Below are positions 1 through 10,593 of a DNA stretch of 64,000 nucleotides, one piece after another. Origin of the DNA: Gracilaria gracilis (Eukaryota > Rhodophyta > Florideophyceae > Gracilariales > Gracilariaceae); assembly GCA_030374805.1 (NCBI GenBank), contig JARGSG010000006.1, positions 868,001 to 932,000 on the forward strand, in the 5' to 3' direction. The stretch's first letter is position 1, and every line of letters begins with the position of its first letter. Below the pieces are notes generated by a model. It made no database searches and was not told where the DNA came from. It worked only from the letters and a program-made list of their open reading frames with translations. A program made the translations under genes and the position numbers.

Positions 1-330
1 AGAACCCACGAATTTGACCCTGTTCAGAGGGGTGGCAAAAATCAAGCAGGACGCTACAGTGAGGGGGGTACAGATTTCAGGGAATGAGAACGTTGGACAT
101 TCGGTCAACGAGCTTAAGCCCGATCGTGCAAAGTGACTCACGTTGAATTTCAAACAGAGCGGGCGGAGCTCGAGTACAACGTACGTTCCTAGTTTCGTGG
201 CACCCGGTCAGCTAGTCTCTCGAGACTCTATGTGCACTTGTGACTGAAGGTCTCTTCGCATTGCAACAGTATAAATACAGGTCCATTGGAGATGAAAGCT
301 GAGTCAGAACCAGTACTCGAAATCTGGATC

Positions 331-451
331 TCGAAATCTGGACTTTGAGACAAGTCCTGGTGGCGCACGTTTTCGTGCCGCTCGTAGCACTTGTACTACG
401 AGCGGCATGAAGGCGTGCTCTATCAGGACTTGTCTCAAGTCCAGATTTCGA
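331..451. repeat. Long imperfect hairpin (inverted repeat)
   Basis: Two arms of about 57 bases flank a loop of roughly 8 bases. The left arm opens TCGAAATCTGGACT and the right arm closes AGTCCAGATTTCGA; the inner part pairs CTCGTAG with CTACGAG. A second, tandem copy of the outer motif lies just to the left (about 317-330). No coding potential is convincing here. It could be a small foldback element or a structured RNA or DNA site; no target duplication was recognised. Confidence 0.85.
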
Positions 452-618
452 AACAACGATGGTTGCGCAACGGATGACACGATATTGCGCGCGAAAAGTA
501 CTGTTTTCAATTTCCCTCCAACGCCGAATTACTATCCCTTTGCATCAGCTGATAAAAGCCCACTGGGTCTACAAGTTCGTGGCCAATGGACAATTTTGCT
601 TTTCGGCCATGTTGAAAT

Positions 619-743
619 GTAGAAAGGGCCCAAGGCCCTTTCTACTTTTGGACATGTACAAAAATTGTACACGATTTTGGGCGACCTGGTCGCTCAAGAG
701 CGACCCGGGGAAGAGATCTCTCAGTGACTCCGGGAGATCTCCC
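619..743. repeat. Row of four further palindromes
   Basis: Four separate palindromes follow one another. They are 619-645 (GTAGAAAGGGCC, 3-base loop, complement), 655-671 (TGTACA arms around five bases), 688-705 (GGTCGCTC-AA-GAGCGACC) and 732-743 (GGGAGATCTCCC, perfect). Together with the hairpin at 331-451 they make a cluster of strong secondary structure in about 410 bases. No gene is supported in 1-1016. Confidence 0.8.
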
Positions 744-1016
744 TGCATAATCGTTTCGGATTTGTTTTCAAATTTTCGCTTTGTAATAAACGTTAGTTTT
801 TTTTCTTGTTTCTCACGCTTTTGTAGCACCTATTCCTGCAGTCGGTTAATAAAAATATGATTCATTTTATGTGTTTCAAGAGCTCATATTTACATGTTCA
901 GTCACTGAACTTGAGTGATTCTACCATCGTAAAGCTTGAATTTCATAAACACCCGTTCTGCGTATCATCCCAGACTGCAAAGAGAGTCTAAAATGGGCTG
1001 ATATCTTCTCATAAAA

Positions 1017-1532
1017 ATGAAGCGAATGGAATCCTTGCAAGAAGTGCAAGCCCAGCTGTCGAGTGTGGCTCCTACATTAGTTCCACCGAGTCATTTCCGC
1101 CCTTGCCTTTTCTTTCGCTGTGAACAAGAACAGAAAGGTAGTAGAAAGAAAAAAATGACAGAAAATTCTTCTCAAAGTTATACCATGTCCATCAAAGCAT
1201 ACGACACCGACTCTTCGACTGTTTACTCGAAATTCTGGAGGTGCAAGGAAGGCAAGTGCAAATCAGTACAGATTGCCGCAAAGCAGGTGTATGCAGAAGA
1301 AGACACAGTTCCTAAGGCTACAAAGTCGAAGGAGAGACTCAAGGACCATAAGAAGCACTGTTCAAAATACCAGAAGAGGGCTAAAAAGAAATGTTGCTCG
1401 ACAAGGAAGAAGAAAAGGTCCAACGAAAATACAGATCGGGAGGCAAGTGATAGCAGTTCTGAGGAAAGGAATATAAAGAGGTGTACCAAGAAAATCTGTT
1501 GTCCTGCCGTTTGCTGCAGACAACATGAATGA
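1017..1532 (+). CDS. Small basic Cys/Lys-rich protein, unknown function
   Basis: A 171-codon ORF opens with ATG. The product is very basic in its second half, with Lys/Arg runs, and contains Cys pairs such as KKCC, ICC and VCC near the C-terminus and a Ser/Glu-rich stretch before them. I recognise no family. A poly(A) signal AATAAA lies about 115 bases past the stop (1648-1653), which supports a real plus-strand transcript. No signal peptide or membrane segment is seen. The many paired Cys could mean metal binding, but that is a guess from composition. It may also be a chance ORF. Confidence 0.4.
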   Translation: MKRMESLQEVQAQLSSVAPTLVPPSHFRPCLFFRCEQEQKGSRKKKMTENSSQSYTMSIKAYDTDSSTVYSKFWRCKEGKCKSVQIAAKQVYAEEDTVPKATKSKERLKDHKKHCSKYQKRAKKKCCSTRKKKRSNENTDREASDSSSEERNIKRCTKKICCPAVCCRQHE

Positions 1533-1647
1533 TATAGATATTGCATTCCATGCATGGTATACCCGTTAATTTGTCATCGCAAGCGAGTTCCATGGACATC
1601 TGCTAAGTGTTTCCAGATCTTCTTCGCCGCTAGTTGGGATTTATGTA

Positions 1648-1653
1648 AATAAA
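1648..1653 (+). terminator. Poly(A) signal AATAAA
   Basis: A canonical AATAAA hexamer follows the 1017-1532 ORF at a plausible 3'-UTR distance. Confidence 0.45.
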
Positions 1654-3508
1654 ATCTTTACAAGAGATGGACAGGATGCTAGTTAGTGTTACTCTGCCCT
1701 CTGGCCCGTTACTTTCTTCGAAACCGTACAGCATATTTGCTGCCAAGAATGTTTTGAACGTATGAGCTGCGAAGCATCACTTGAACGATTATAGACATTG
1801 CCCTTATGCTCCAAAGATTAGTAAACTGCATAAGCAATTTCATACATTGTACACATGCTTGCTGGTGGGTTCGTGGACGTCTCCGTGATAAGTGTGTGTC
1901 TCGAAGCCTCCAGGCTGCCAAATGCGGCTTGGGACAGGAACGCAGTTGCTAATGAACCGTTTTTTAACGAGAGATGCGTTTAGTAATCTGGTGTTTCTGA
2001 ACACAGGTCGACGCTCACAAACTCAACGCCACACGGGCCCAAGGAAAAGCCGCTTTTACCAGCCTCGAACATGCGCCACTTTCTTCTTTCGCAGGAACGC
2101 ACGTGAAACCGATGGAGTAAAAAGTCGTCGCCCAAACTCGTGTTTCAAACCCGAGGAACAAGTCCATGACATGAGGTTTTACCACGGCGACGTTGACCAT
2201 GACAGTGCACAGCTGAGCACGGACAGTGGTTTCTCCGTAAGCTACTGTAAAGTTACAAGGGTACGTGTACCCGTTGCCATATTGTCAATTGTGTCATTCT
2301 TTCAGGTTTCTGGTTACGTGGACACGATACTGAATTCTTAACGTCCGTACACGTTCGTGTTTGTACACGCACACACGTTGACACGACACGGTCGATTGGG
2401 AAGCTTAGTCATAGACGATTTGTGCGATTTCTTCTTGCCGTTGGTATATAATACCAACGGTACCGTTCTTATCTACGACTCTGCCGTCAAAAGTTACCAT
2501 CGGGCCCTCCTCTTGGGGTGATTCACTCCCGTCCGTCAACCACGGTGGTCAACACGTCTATCCTCATCAGAGCGCTTGCTATCATTTGACTTCTTTTCCC
2601 TACATAATAATAGGTATCGATCGGCATTTCAATCTGATTCCTGCACAGGTAGATACGCTGAATGGGCATCCTAGATTTCGTTTTGTGTTTACAATTGTGT
2701 GAAGTACTGATGCATTCCCGGTTGCCAAGCCCCCACAGCTAGCGCCCCAGCTTCTCCGAACTCGAGCGACTGACAAGACCGGTCTCGCTGTGCCTTGACC
2801 CGAGTTCGTTTGGCCTTCCTGCTGCGTTCTCCAGGTCAGAAGAGTCTCGATGCGACGAACCGATTGTTCAATTTGGATGGCATCGGATGTTTTGCTTGCT
2901 TTGGATGGTTCTATATAATGGATATTTGCCTTGAAGGTTACATCCCGATGTCTTTTCTGAAATACGGAACTTTGGAGCGGCGTCAGCCCTCCGAATCATC
3001 AAGCTTGTGTCGTATATCATTCATCCTGCATTAAGATTGTTACAGAAGTTTGCAATGCCAATCGGTCAGCAATTTGCGGCTTCGATTCGATATTATTCAA
3101 TCTACCCAAGTACTGATGCCGAGGATCTGCGAGTTTGCGGTACTGACTTTAACTTGGTGAAGCGGATTTGGACCGCCGTTTCCCAACCAACGCATGGCAA
3201 TAGCTTCCATTCATCACCTGTTATATATGCCAAACAATCATGAAGAACTGATCACGCTGGGTTTCGAAAACTGGCAGCTCTGAGTGTTGTAGACGAGAGG
3301 GCGAACTGTCATGAAATGGATCTCACGGAGAGGGGAAGCGTCCCGGATACCCCAACGGAGTAAAATCGACTGAATGTTGCACTCAAAATTCCATTGGGTC
3401 TAAAACAAGTGAGAGCGAAGACTGGTCTCGAAGTAAAGAGGAAAAAGAACGAAGGGAACGCTTCAGTGGGAAGGACTCAAACACGTTATTGCATGGAAAT
3501 GTTATACG
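1654..3508. other. Intergenic stretch with no supported gene
   Basis: Only short ORFs occur, and none shows a recognisable domain. The longest, about 1892-2341 plus, begins with GTG and has no family signature. One clear palindrome is listed separately at 2438-2460. Confidence 0.5.
2438..2460. repeat. Perfect hairpin containing a TATA-like core
   Basis: Two 10-base arms, CCGTTGGTAT and ATACCAACGG, are separated by ATA, so the loop region reads TATATAATA. It may be a structured site or a promoter-like element. No gene start was identified close by. Confidence 0.75.
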
Positions 3509-3514
3509 TTTATT
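3509..3514 (-). terminator. Poly(A) signal of the FMO gene
   Basis: TTTATT on plus reads AATAAA on minus and lies about 27 bases beyond the FMO stop codon, as expected for a compact gene. Confidence 0.55.
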
Positions 3515-3540
3515 CACGCTCACGTTTATCGAAAATGGGT

Positions 3541-5178
3541 CTATGATACTGGAGACAGTATACCTACAGCTTTGCGTAGTCCTGTAGGGGCTATACCCTT
3601 TTTCTCAAGCACGTCAGTAACGATTTTGAGTTCATCCAGGACATCCTTTTCAACACTGGTGTCCCCAACATGGTATCCTCCAGCCTCAATCTCTCGCTCA
3701 AACAATTCTTTCCCTTCATCCCGCTTTCCGTTCCCGAACATTCGGAACTGTGAGGGACATAACGGCCCCAGTATCAGTGCCTTTGACAGACTTGGGTACT
3801 TTGAGAAGTCAACTTCAAATCCTCCGTGCTCGGCGAACAGGTCAAGAACCTCACATCCGAGTTTCAGCTCCACGTACTTCTTTTCCTTTCTTAGCAGCTT
3901 GTTGCTTTCAATCTTCTTTCTCATGGTTACATCGTCTACCATAGGCACTTGGCCAGAGATCGTAGAGGCCACCCAACGTGCTTGATTCTCAAACATGGGG
4001 AAACATGACGTACCAGGGGGAATGATTCCGACGAAAGAAATTCCTTTCAGATCCGGGTGGAACGTGAAATCATATAGTTCCAACATGTTGGACCCGTCAT
4101 CAGGGGTAATGATCTTTTGCATCGCCTCGCTTAAACATGGGACCTGAACCTTATACCCAGTGGCATAAACAATGGCGTCGAATTGTTCCGATGTTCCATC
4201 CGCAAACACAGCTCCATTCTCAGTGATTTGTTTCACGCCGCCGACCTTCCATGCTAGCGATCTGCCCTTCTTCACGGCGTCAATCAACGAGGCATTGACA
4301 ACGGTGAAGCCCAAGACCGGCGGTACAATCAGCGGCACGTTGGGCGGCGGTGCATGAATCTGGTCATGATCCACGAAGAACATCTCCATCTCACGCAGAA
4401 GTTGTTCCGGCGAAAGACGGCCAGCCAGCATGCGGAGCAACGCATAACGAGTTGAATAGGTCGAACACAGCATGCGGCCACTGCGTTGCTTGACGATGAT
4501 TTGGCGCATGGTGCGTGTTGCAACGGTGACAGAAGAGGGCCCTTCTTGCTCGGAGGCGGATAGCATATCAGCAACGGCTTCCAGAGCGGAGTGAGAGCCG
4601 CCCACCATGAGCACCTTCTTGCCTCGCAATTGCGACGGATTGGCGTACGAAGACACATGGAAATACTGAGACTTGAACGACGAAATGCCCGGCATTTGTG
4701 AAGGCGGTGGCAGGAACGGGTTATCGAAATTACCTGTGGCGACAATCACGTGATCAAACGTATCCTCAAGCGCCTTTTGTTCACCCCGATCATAGCGAAG
4801 CACAAACTGACCGGTGGCATTGTCGTCAAGCCTGTGCACGCCCGTGACGTTCGCTCCCAGCAATACATGGCGAAGCACGTCTGTGTTGTTGGCATAGTCA
4901 CACAAGTAGTCGTACATCTCCGCCTTGGAGAAGCACAGGTCCTGATTGGGGCCCGAGTGGTTGCGGTTGATGCGCGGCGGCAGGTGGCGCGAGTAGTACA
5001 TCTCGAAGACGGCGGTGTTGGTGGTGAGGTTGTCGAAGACGGGCGTTTGTTGCTTGGACCAGATGCCTCCGAGCTGGGTCCTGCGGTCGAAGACGACGAT
5101 CTGCAACGACTGTTCCAGACAGGCGGCGGCGGCGGCGATGCCGGAGATGCCGCAGCCAATGATGGCGACCTTTGTCAT
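3541..5178 (-). CDS. Flavin-containing monooxygenase (FMO-like)
   Basis: This intronless gene encodes 545 residues. FMOs use FAD, NADPH and O2 to oxygenate nucleophilic N or S atoms in small molecules. Visible motifs are the N-terminal FAD Rossmann motif GCGISG (residues 8-13), a following LGGIW segment, ATGN (147-150), an FHVSSY segment near the FMO fingerprint (173-178), a second nucleotide-binding motif MVGGSHSALE (191-200, NADPH site) and the FMO-type YATGY (338-342). The length matches eukaryotic FMOs. The start is the first ATG, directly before the FAD motif, so nothing is missing at the N-terminus. There is no obvious C-terminal membrane anchor, so a cytosolic enzyme is likely. The exact substrate cannot be read from sequence. 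A poly(A) signal follows at once. Confidence 0.93.
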   Translation of the reverse strand: MTKVAIIGCGISGIAAAAACLEQSLQIVVFDRRTQLGGIWSKQQTPVFDNLTTNTAVFEMYYSRHLPPRINRNHSGPNQDLCFSKAEMYDYLCDYANNTDVLRHVLLGANVTGVHRLDDNATGQFVLRYDRGEQKALEDTFDHVIVATGNFDNPFLPPPSQMPGISSFKSQYFHVSSYANPSQLRGKKVLMVGGSHSALEAVADMLSASEQEGPSSVTVATRTMRQIIVKQRSGRMLCSTYSTRYALLRMLAGRLSPEQLLREMEMFFVDHDQIHAPPPNVPLIVPPVLGFTVVNASLIDAVKKGRSLAWKVGGVKQITENGAVFADGTSEQFDAIVYATGYKVQVPCLSEAMQKIITPDDGSNMLELYDFTFHPDLKGISFVGIIPPGTSCFPMFENQARWVASTISGQVPMVDDVTMRKKIESNKLLRKEKKYVELKLGCEVLDLFAEHGGFEVDFSKYPSLSKALILGPLCPSQFRMFGNGKRDEGKELFEREIEAGGYHVGDTSVEKDVLDELKIVTDVLEKKGIAPTGLRKAVGILSPVS

Positions 5179-5674
5179 CGCGGGCGGGCTTTGGGCTCGG
5201 GAATGCGGACTGAACTGAGATGTCTAAGCAAGTGATTTGATGATGAGTGACAGCGCGATGAAGAGGAGGGGGCGGGGTATGGGGGAGATCAATTGAAGTA
5301 GTAGAGCAAATCAAATTGTTGTTGTGAGGTGATGGCTTCGACGACTCGTTCGATTTGGGGCGCGGTTATCTTATTGGCGCACAGCTTGTTAGCTGAGGGA
5401 GGAAGCAACGGAACGTGCCGGAAGCAAATGGGGCTGCAGTGATGACAGGCAATGAATCTGCGAGATTCTTTCTGTGGAGGTGTTCCACCAATCACAGCTT
5501 GTAAAACGATACCCCTGTACAAGTATCAGCAAAATAAAAAAAAACGCTAATTTGTTGCGCTTTGAACGTATAAAAAGTGATGAGCGGTGGACAGCAGTTG
5601 CGCGTGTGGGCGTGGAAGCGCTGTCCAGCAGTGACAGCAAACGTTGTAACACATTAACCCTTTTGAACCGAAAC
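5179..5674. other. FMO upstream region
   Basis: This is noncoding sequence between the FMO start and the Harbinger element. It presumably holds the FMO promoter, but no clear TATA box was recognised on minus. Short ORFs here have no family signature. Confidence 0.5.
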
Positions 5675-5713
5675 GCTTATCGCTACAATAATAGCTATAA
5701 GGGCGTCCCCACC
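5675..5713 (+). repeat. Harbinger left terminal inverted repeat
   Basis: Outer block 5675-5686 and inner block 5700-5713 are both found inverted near 8860-8950. Confidence 0.6.
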
Positions 5714-5905
5714 CGTATGCCCAAATCCTAAAAAATTTCTGCCATTTGTATAGACATGATTGGTCGTGCAAAGCCTCCCATAGACGCAGGATAGTCAAGC
5801 CAAAACTGCCCGAATGGCAGTTCGTCCCAAAGCGTAACGAACATAATTGCCCAAGCCCCGTCACAAAGCACCAAACGTCCAACCAGTTTGAAAGCGTATC
5901 CCAGC

Positions 5906-7213
5906 ATGTTATCCTCATCTTCATCATCGAGTGACGATGAAAGCATCCACTACGCTTTAGTGCTTTTGCTTACAAATTTCAACAACCAATGCAAGCGAAA
6001 AAAATTTGGTGGATCAATCAAAGGTCGGAGATCAAATCGCAATATACAAAGATACTAAGGAGCTCATCAAATCGATATTGACTACTTCTGCCGGCGAAAA
6101 GTTATGCAACCTCTGTTCACCACGCAGGAGTTTGAAAGAAGATTCAGCGTCACAAGGAAAATTTACGGGAATCTTTGCGCTGCACTTTGCTGTGTAGACG
6201 AATATTTTCTGCAGCACGAACACGCTATCCTCCGTTAAGGTATCACAACAGATCAAAAGTTGACAGCAGCCCTCTTTGGACTGAGCTCGGGTGTACCCGC
6301 TGATCATCTGGATTCGTACATTCGTTTACATGAATCAACTATACTGGAAATATTGAAGAGGTTCTGTCGGACGGTTGTACTTTGCTTCAGGGCCCAATAC
6401 CTGTCTAGGCCAACAGTGGCCCAGATAAAATCTATTGAATCAGACTAGACTCAGCTGGAATTTCCCGGGTGTATTGGGGCCCTAGATTGCTCTGGATGGG
6501 AATGGGCTAACTGTCCTGTTGGATGGCAAGGACAGTTCATTGGGAAAGAAGGAAAACCGATGCTTCGTATGGAGGTAGTTTGTGATGATCGCCCACGAAT
6601 TTGGCATGTAATGTTTGGCTCACCACGGGCGAAGAATGACATTTCGATAATGTCCCAGAGTTCTTTATTCAATGATGGTAGAACCGGGAAATGGCCACCC
6701 GTGACCCCATCAATATGTATTGCTGGTACAGAAATAGATTGGTCATACTACCTCACGGATGGCATACATCCCAGATTTCGAATCTTTGCAAAGCCTCATC
6801 CGAACCCTCGCTCCAACAAGGCCCGGTTCTATACCTCAGGACACAGCTCAGCTCGTAAGGCTGTCGAGCGCGTTTTCGCGGCGCTTTATGGACAATTTGA
6901 AATTCTTGATCGTCCGGCCAGACTGGGTCAAGTGAAAGACTTGAATGATATTGTACTTTGCTGCACAATTTTGCACAACATGATTGCGGAAGAGCGATCA
7001 TATGGCGGCCCTGCGAAGTTCCGGTTGGCACAGAATGAATTACAAACCAATGAAACTTTGTACGATATTACCGCTCATCCCAACTGTAGCTATGAGCAAG
7101 CAGTCCTTTGGAAATCTTTACTGGATCCAATTGAATGTTTGCAAGATCACGAGAAACTACAACGTGCGTTGATGGATAACTTCTGGAATTCTCATGGCGA
7201 CACTGACTCGTAA
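5906..7213 (+). pseudogene. Harbinger transposase (DDE_Tnp_4) with in-frame stops
   Basis: One reading frame runs from ATG 5906 to the stop at 7213, about 435 codons, close to the usual length. It has no frameshift but three internal stops: TAA 6056, TAA 6236 and TAG 6446. Family landmarks are in order: an N-terminal FGGSIKGRRSN segment, FERRFSV, ALFGLSSGVPADHLD, PGCIGALDCSGWEW (first catalytic Asp), SPRAKNDISI (second Asp), YYLTDGIHP, ARKAVERVFAAL (catalytic Glu) and ILHNMI. The encoded RNase-H-fold enzyme would cut and paste the element together with the Myb-like partner encoded opposite. With three stops it is a recent pseudogene; the remaining frame is well preserved. Confidence 0.88.
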
Positions 7214-7259
7214 ACACTTTGATTGCTCCCCACTGCCTTCGAGACTCTTACCATGACTC

Positions 7260-8366
7260 TCACTCTGACACCGATGACAGCTGAAGAAGAGTGAGGGCAC
7301 TGTCTGAATTGCTCTTTTCGGAGTCGGTTGGTACATGAACATCTCCAGTACATTCCATTCGTCCCTTCTTTTCAGGTGTCGGATGAGCCTCACTATTCTC
7401 TAGACGATTCAGTAAACGTTTGCGCATCAGACGCTGTATCTTCTGCTTCTCTTCCTCCGATACCAATGACCCTGCCCCGAGTAATTTCAACGTCATCTCC
7501 CACTCTAGTTTTTCACGCTGTAAAGCTATCTTCTCCCTCGCCAAGCTAACCTTCTCTTTCACAGAATTCTCCAAAAGCGCCTCGATTCTTCTCATCGAAT
7601 CCTCAACGCCCCCCTTTCTGTCAAATTCCTCCTTGTTTCTGTCCTTCTCCTTCTTCTTTTTCGCAGCCTTCGTTCCCAAAGGACGCTCCAGTTTTACATC
7701 TCAACGTTTTCCCACCTCCTCAAAACCCCCTGCCTGCAACAGTGTCGTCTGACTGTTGAGGAATGTGAACGGGTCCTTGAATTTTAAGGGCTTGTGTATA
7801 TGGTAATGAGGGTTGCGAACACAATCATACAAATGGGAAACAGACTGACTCCCATCACTGTACAAAAGTTCTGCGCATCGCAGAAGATCACCATCCCCAG
7901 TATTTGCAGTTAATTTCGTACTCAGAACCCTATCGTAGCAGGCTTTGTATCGAGTACATTCGGCTCTAATCTTGTCCCAGTGCTTGCGAAAACCGTCCGC
8001 TGAACTCCCGTCCCACCGGCGACAGTCCAGTTCGCAACCAGTCCTCAGTAACGTGCAAGCATCTTTTTGTTTAGCCTTATCTTTGATAAAGATAGCACGT
8101 ATACAGCGGCCATGCTCCGCCGCTGACATTCCCGAGCCTACGGATGGGTCTGCGGAAGCTAGAGCAGCGGCGCGAACCAACGCCATCGTTTCATTGTTGT
8201 TCCACGCAATATTGCGGCCCTTGATCGGCGTATTCTGTCCTTGTCTCGCTCTTTGACCTTCACTCTCCACATTCTTAGTACGCCCCCCGTTCGGCGGCTC
8301 GTGATCACCTCCTCGCCCAATAACCTCCACCACTGCAGCCGTGTACAACTTTGATTCTTGTGGCAT
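7260..8366 (-). pseudogene. Harbinger Myb/SANT-like DNA-binding protein, one stop
   Basis: This is the second Harbinger gene, convergent with the transposase and about 46 bases from it. The frame opens at ATG 8366 with a basic, Gly-rich lead. A trihelix-like region follows with the spaced tryptophans AWNNNE, RRWDGSS and KHWDKIRAEC, then a charged Lys/Glu coiled-coil region (KKKKEKDRNK and later helices) to the stop at 7260. A single in-frame TGA at 7701-7703 splits the frame and nothing else breaks it. In this superfamily the protein binds the terminal repeats and brings the transposase to them. The assignment rests on position, tryptophan spacing and the charged tail. Confidence 0.72.
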
Positions 8367-8859
8367 GTTTGCAAGATTATCGGGCCGTTTTGGCCGATAT
8401 CAGTAAGACAGATTGGATTGCACTTCTACCATTCGTCCGAAAATGCAAAAGCGCGACGGCGAAGCAAACTGATGTCATGTTGTGATGGGTGCGATTTGCT
8501 TCGTTTTGTACGTGTCAGAATCGTTCCGGCGAAAACCCAGGCAGCTGTGCAAAGGTATGCTGAAGGGGGCGGGGAAACGCGAAGGGTGCGCGTTGTTTTT
8601 CATGCGCTCCTCCGAAAGCGTCGGAGCGCGAAAGCGACCGACGCTCTTTTGTCCAGGGCGCATGACAACACCAGAGGAGGCGACACGCTCTGCGCTCTCA
8701 GAGCAGGCTATATCTGTTTGGGACGGCCAACCCAAAATTCTGCCATTTTGGGGCAGCCCATAATTTTTACGCAAGTTTTTGGGAATTGCGCCGACGAATG
8801 GGGTACCCATGATGTGAAAAAATTAGACTATAACTTGCGCTATGGGCCTTGGCCAGACC

Positions 8860-8950
8860 GGTGGGGACGCCCTGAGCTCTGCATATTATTGGGTAAAAAC
8901 AAGAACGATTGGTTGTCAGCTCGCCATGTGTTACTATAGTAGCGATAAGC
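8860..8950 (-). repeat. Harbinger right terminal inverted repeat
   Basis: Inner block 8860-8873 and outer block 8939-8950 are exact complements of the left blocks. They are separated by about 65 bases instead of 13. Confidence 0.6.
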
Positions 8951-10510
8951 ACCTCTTATGCACAAGTTACGTAACAAGACTCATATTGCACCCGTCGTTG
9001 GCTGTCACTCAAGCGTGCGGCCAATGAGTAAAGACCAAATAATATTACTTTTCCTGCAATTTAATTGGCTCTCTCTTATCTCCACTATAGTAGAGTTAAT
9101 TTTTAGGTTCAAAAGGGGTACTGTAAACCTTTAAAAGCGCGTGCGCGCGCGTGCACGCGACGCGTGGGCGCCCCGCCACGTGTATCGCTGCCATTCGCCG
9201 CCGCGCCGCGCGCAAGGTTTTGAACGTGCACTCATTCTCTACGGCGCTTCCAATCAGCGCGCGCGCTCGCGGCAGCGCATTTGACACGAGAATCTCCTCC
9301 TTTTCTTCGCGCGTCACGCTTCATACGCGCTGCGCGCTTTGGCGACAAGCTCGGCGCGCCGATCACACGCGCGCGCCGCCGCTGTCGCCGTCGCCGCTAA
9401 GCTTTACTGGAGTGTAGATATGTAGGAATTATATCTTAGACAATAATTTGTAAGTGCACACTTTGAGCGTAAGTTTAGCGCAAACTACAGTATGCGCTTT
9501 TCCCGCGCGATTAGTTACTGCCTACTTTCAAAATTTGTCTGGTATGTTCCCGTAAGGGTTACAAAACTGAGGGTTTTCCCTTAATTTTGAATTGGTAGGT
9601 GTGAACGTGTCCCTCTGGTTTTTAGGCACTTTCTAATTTAAACACCCTGAATATATACCCTTTAGCTCAAAAAGGCGGGTTTTCCGCTGTTCCCTGTTGG
9701 CCATCACGAACAATCATGATCTCGAACACCCGTTGCGCCGTGACGACAGGGAGAGACTTTAGAAACTTCGTCTTTGAAGAAGTGATACTGATCTAAAGAA
9801 CCGAATTTGCTATATCTCAGGACGTTATTCTGGTTGATGGTATGAGGATACAATGTATGATCGGGAGTAGTGGTCGTCTGCATTTTCAGGGTACAAACCA
9901 AGCCAGACCTATTTACTCTGGGGAAGCGGCGTTCATTGGAGGAGTCGGTCGCGAGGCGAGTGGGGGGCAGCGGGGCCGGCGGGAGAAAAGGGGAGCAAGG
10001 ACCAGCAGAAGAAAGGAGAGTGTTCTCTCTCGTTGCTGGCTCCCCCGGGACTCGCACAGGCTCTGCGGAGTCCCGGTCTTTTATTGTAGTGGAGTTAGGC
10101 GCGCCTCTAGCGCGGAGGCGTGCCGGAGCTCATAGTGATAAAGCACTTCGAGGGGCCTGCGCGCGCGCACGTAGTGACGGCTGACGTATGGAGGCCCGCC
10201 GCGCCCGGCTGGGCCTCAAGCGTGCACAGCTGTCCACATACTTATACTGCTGATTGAGACTGGCTTGTAGCTGGAGTCATCTCTAAGAGTGACAAACGGC
10301 AAGCCTAAAGTGTCACGTAAAGTCACCGATGGCCGAAACCAAATTCAATATGTTTCGAAGTTTGCTTCCGACACCGACGAACTTCGACAAGGTTTGAACC
10401 ATTCAACCAGTTTCCCCAGAAGTACACATATTTGAAATCCTTTTTGCCTTGTCGTGGATGTATCCACCAGTTCAGAGTTTCTGCCGGCTGGTGCACTCCG
10501 GGTCCTGTGC
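8951..10510. other. Intergenic stretch with a GC-rich alternating purine-pyrimidine core
   Basis: Between about 9130 and 9390 the sequence is rich in GCGC/CGCG steps and reads open in several frames on both strands, which is a composition effect. Another GC-rich piece lies at 9950-10200. No ORF here shows a recognisable domain. Confidence 0.5.
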
Positions 10511-10517
10511 TTATAAG
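10511..10517 (+). promoter_or_regulatory. TATA box
   Basis: TTATAAG lies 77 bases upstream of the ATG of the secreted Cys-rich protein gene. Confidence 0.5.
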
Positions 10518-10593
10518 CCTCCTCGGTCTCCACTATCTACGGCTCGGGTTTTTCCTCCGGCAGGATTTCTTTCCGCCCCCTCTCAGTCCGACG

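Larger units (their letters stand above)
5675..8950 (+). mobile_element. PIF/Harbinger DNA transposon, decayed
   Basis: The element is about 3.3 kb. It carries the two genes typical of the superfamily in convergent order: a DDE_Tnp_4 transposase (plus) and a Myb/SANT-like DNA-binding protein (minus). Candidate terminal inverted repeats are GCTTATCGCTAC at 5675-5686 with its complement at 8939-8950, and a second block AGGGCGTCCCCACC at 5700-5713 with its complement at 8860-8873. The right-hand spacing is about 50 bases longer, so one end has gained sequence. A matching 3-bp target duplication is not evident (AAC on the left, ACC on the right). Both genes contain in-frame stops, so the copy should be inactive by itself. 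Confidence 0.75.

Noticed and set aside
459-860. Plus-strand ORF of 133 codons followed by AATAAA
   Set aside because: It runs through the row of palindromes and has no domain or plausible promoter.
4750-5235. Plus-strand ORF of 161 codons over the FMO gene
   Set aside because: It is the shadow of the FMO coding strand.
5675-5683. TTA/TAA next to the Harbinger ends taken as a target duplication
   Set aside because: TTA on the left and TAA on the right are inverted, not direct, so they belong to the inverted repeat and not to a duplication.
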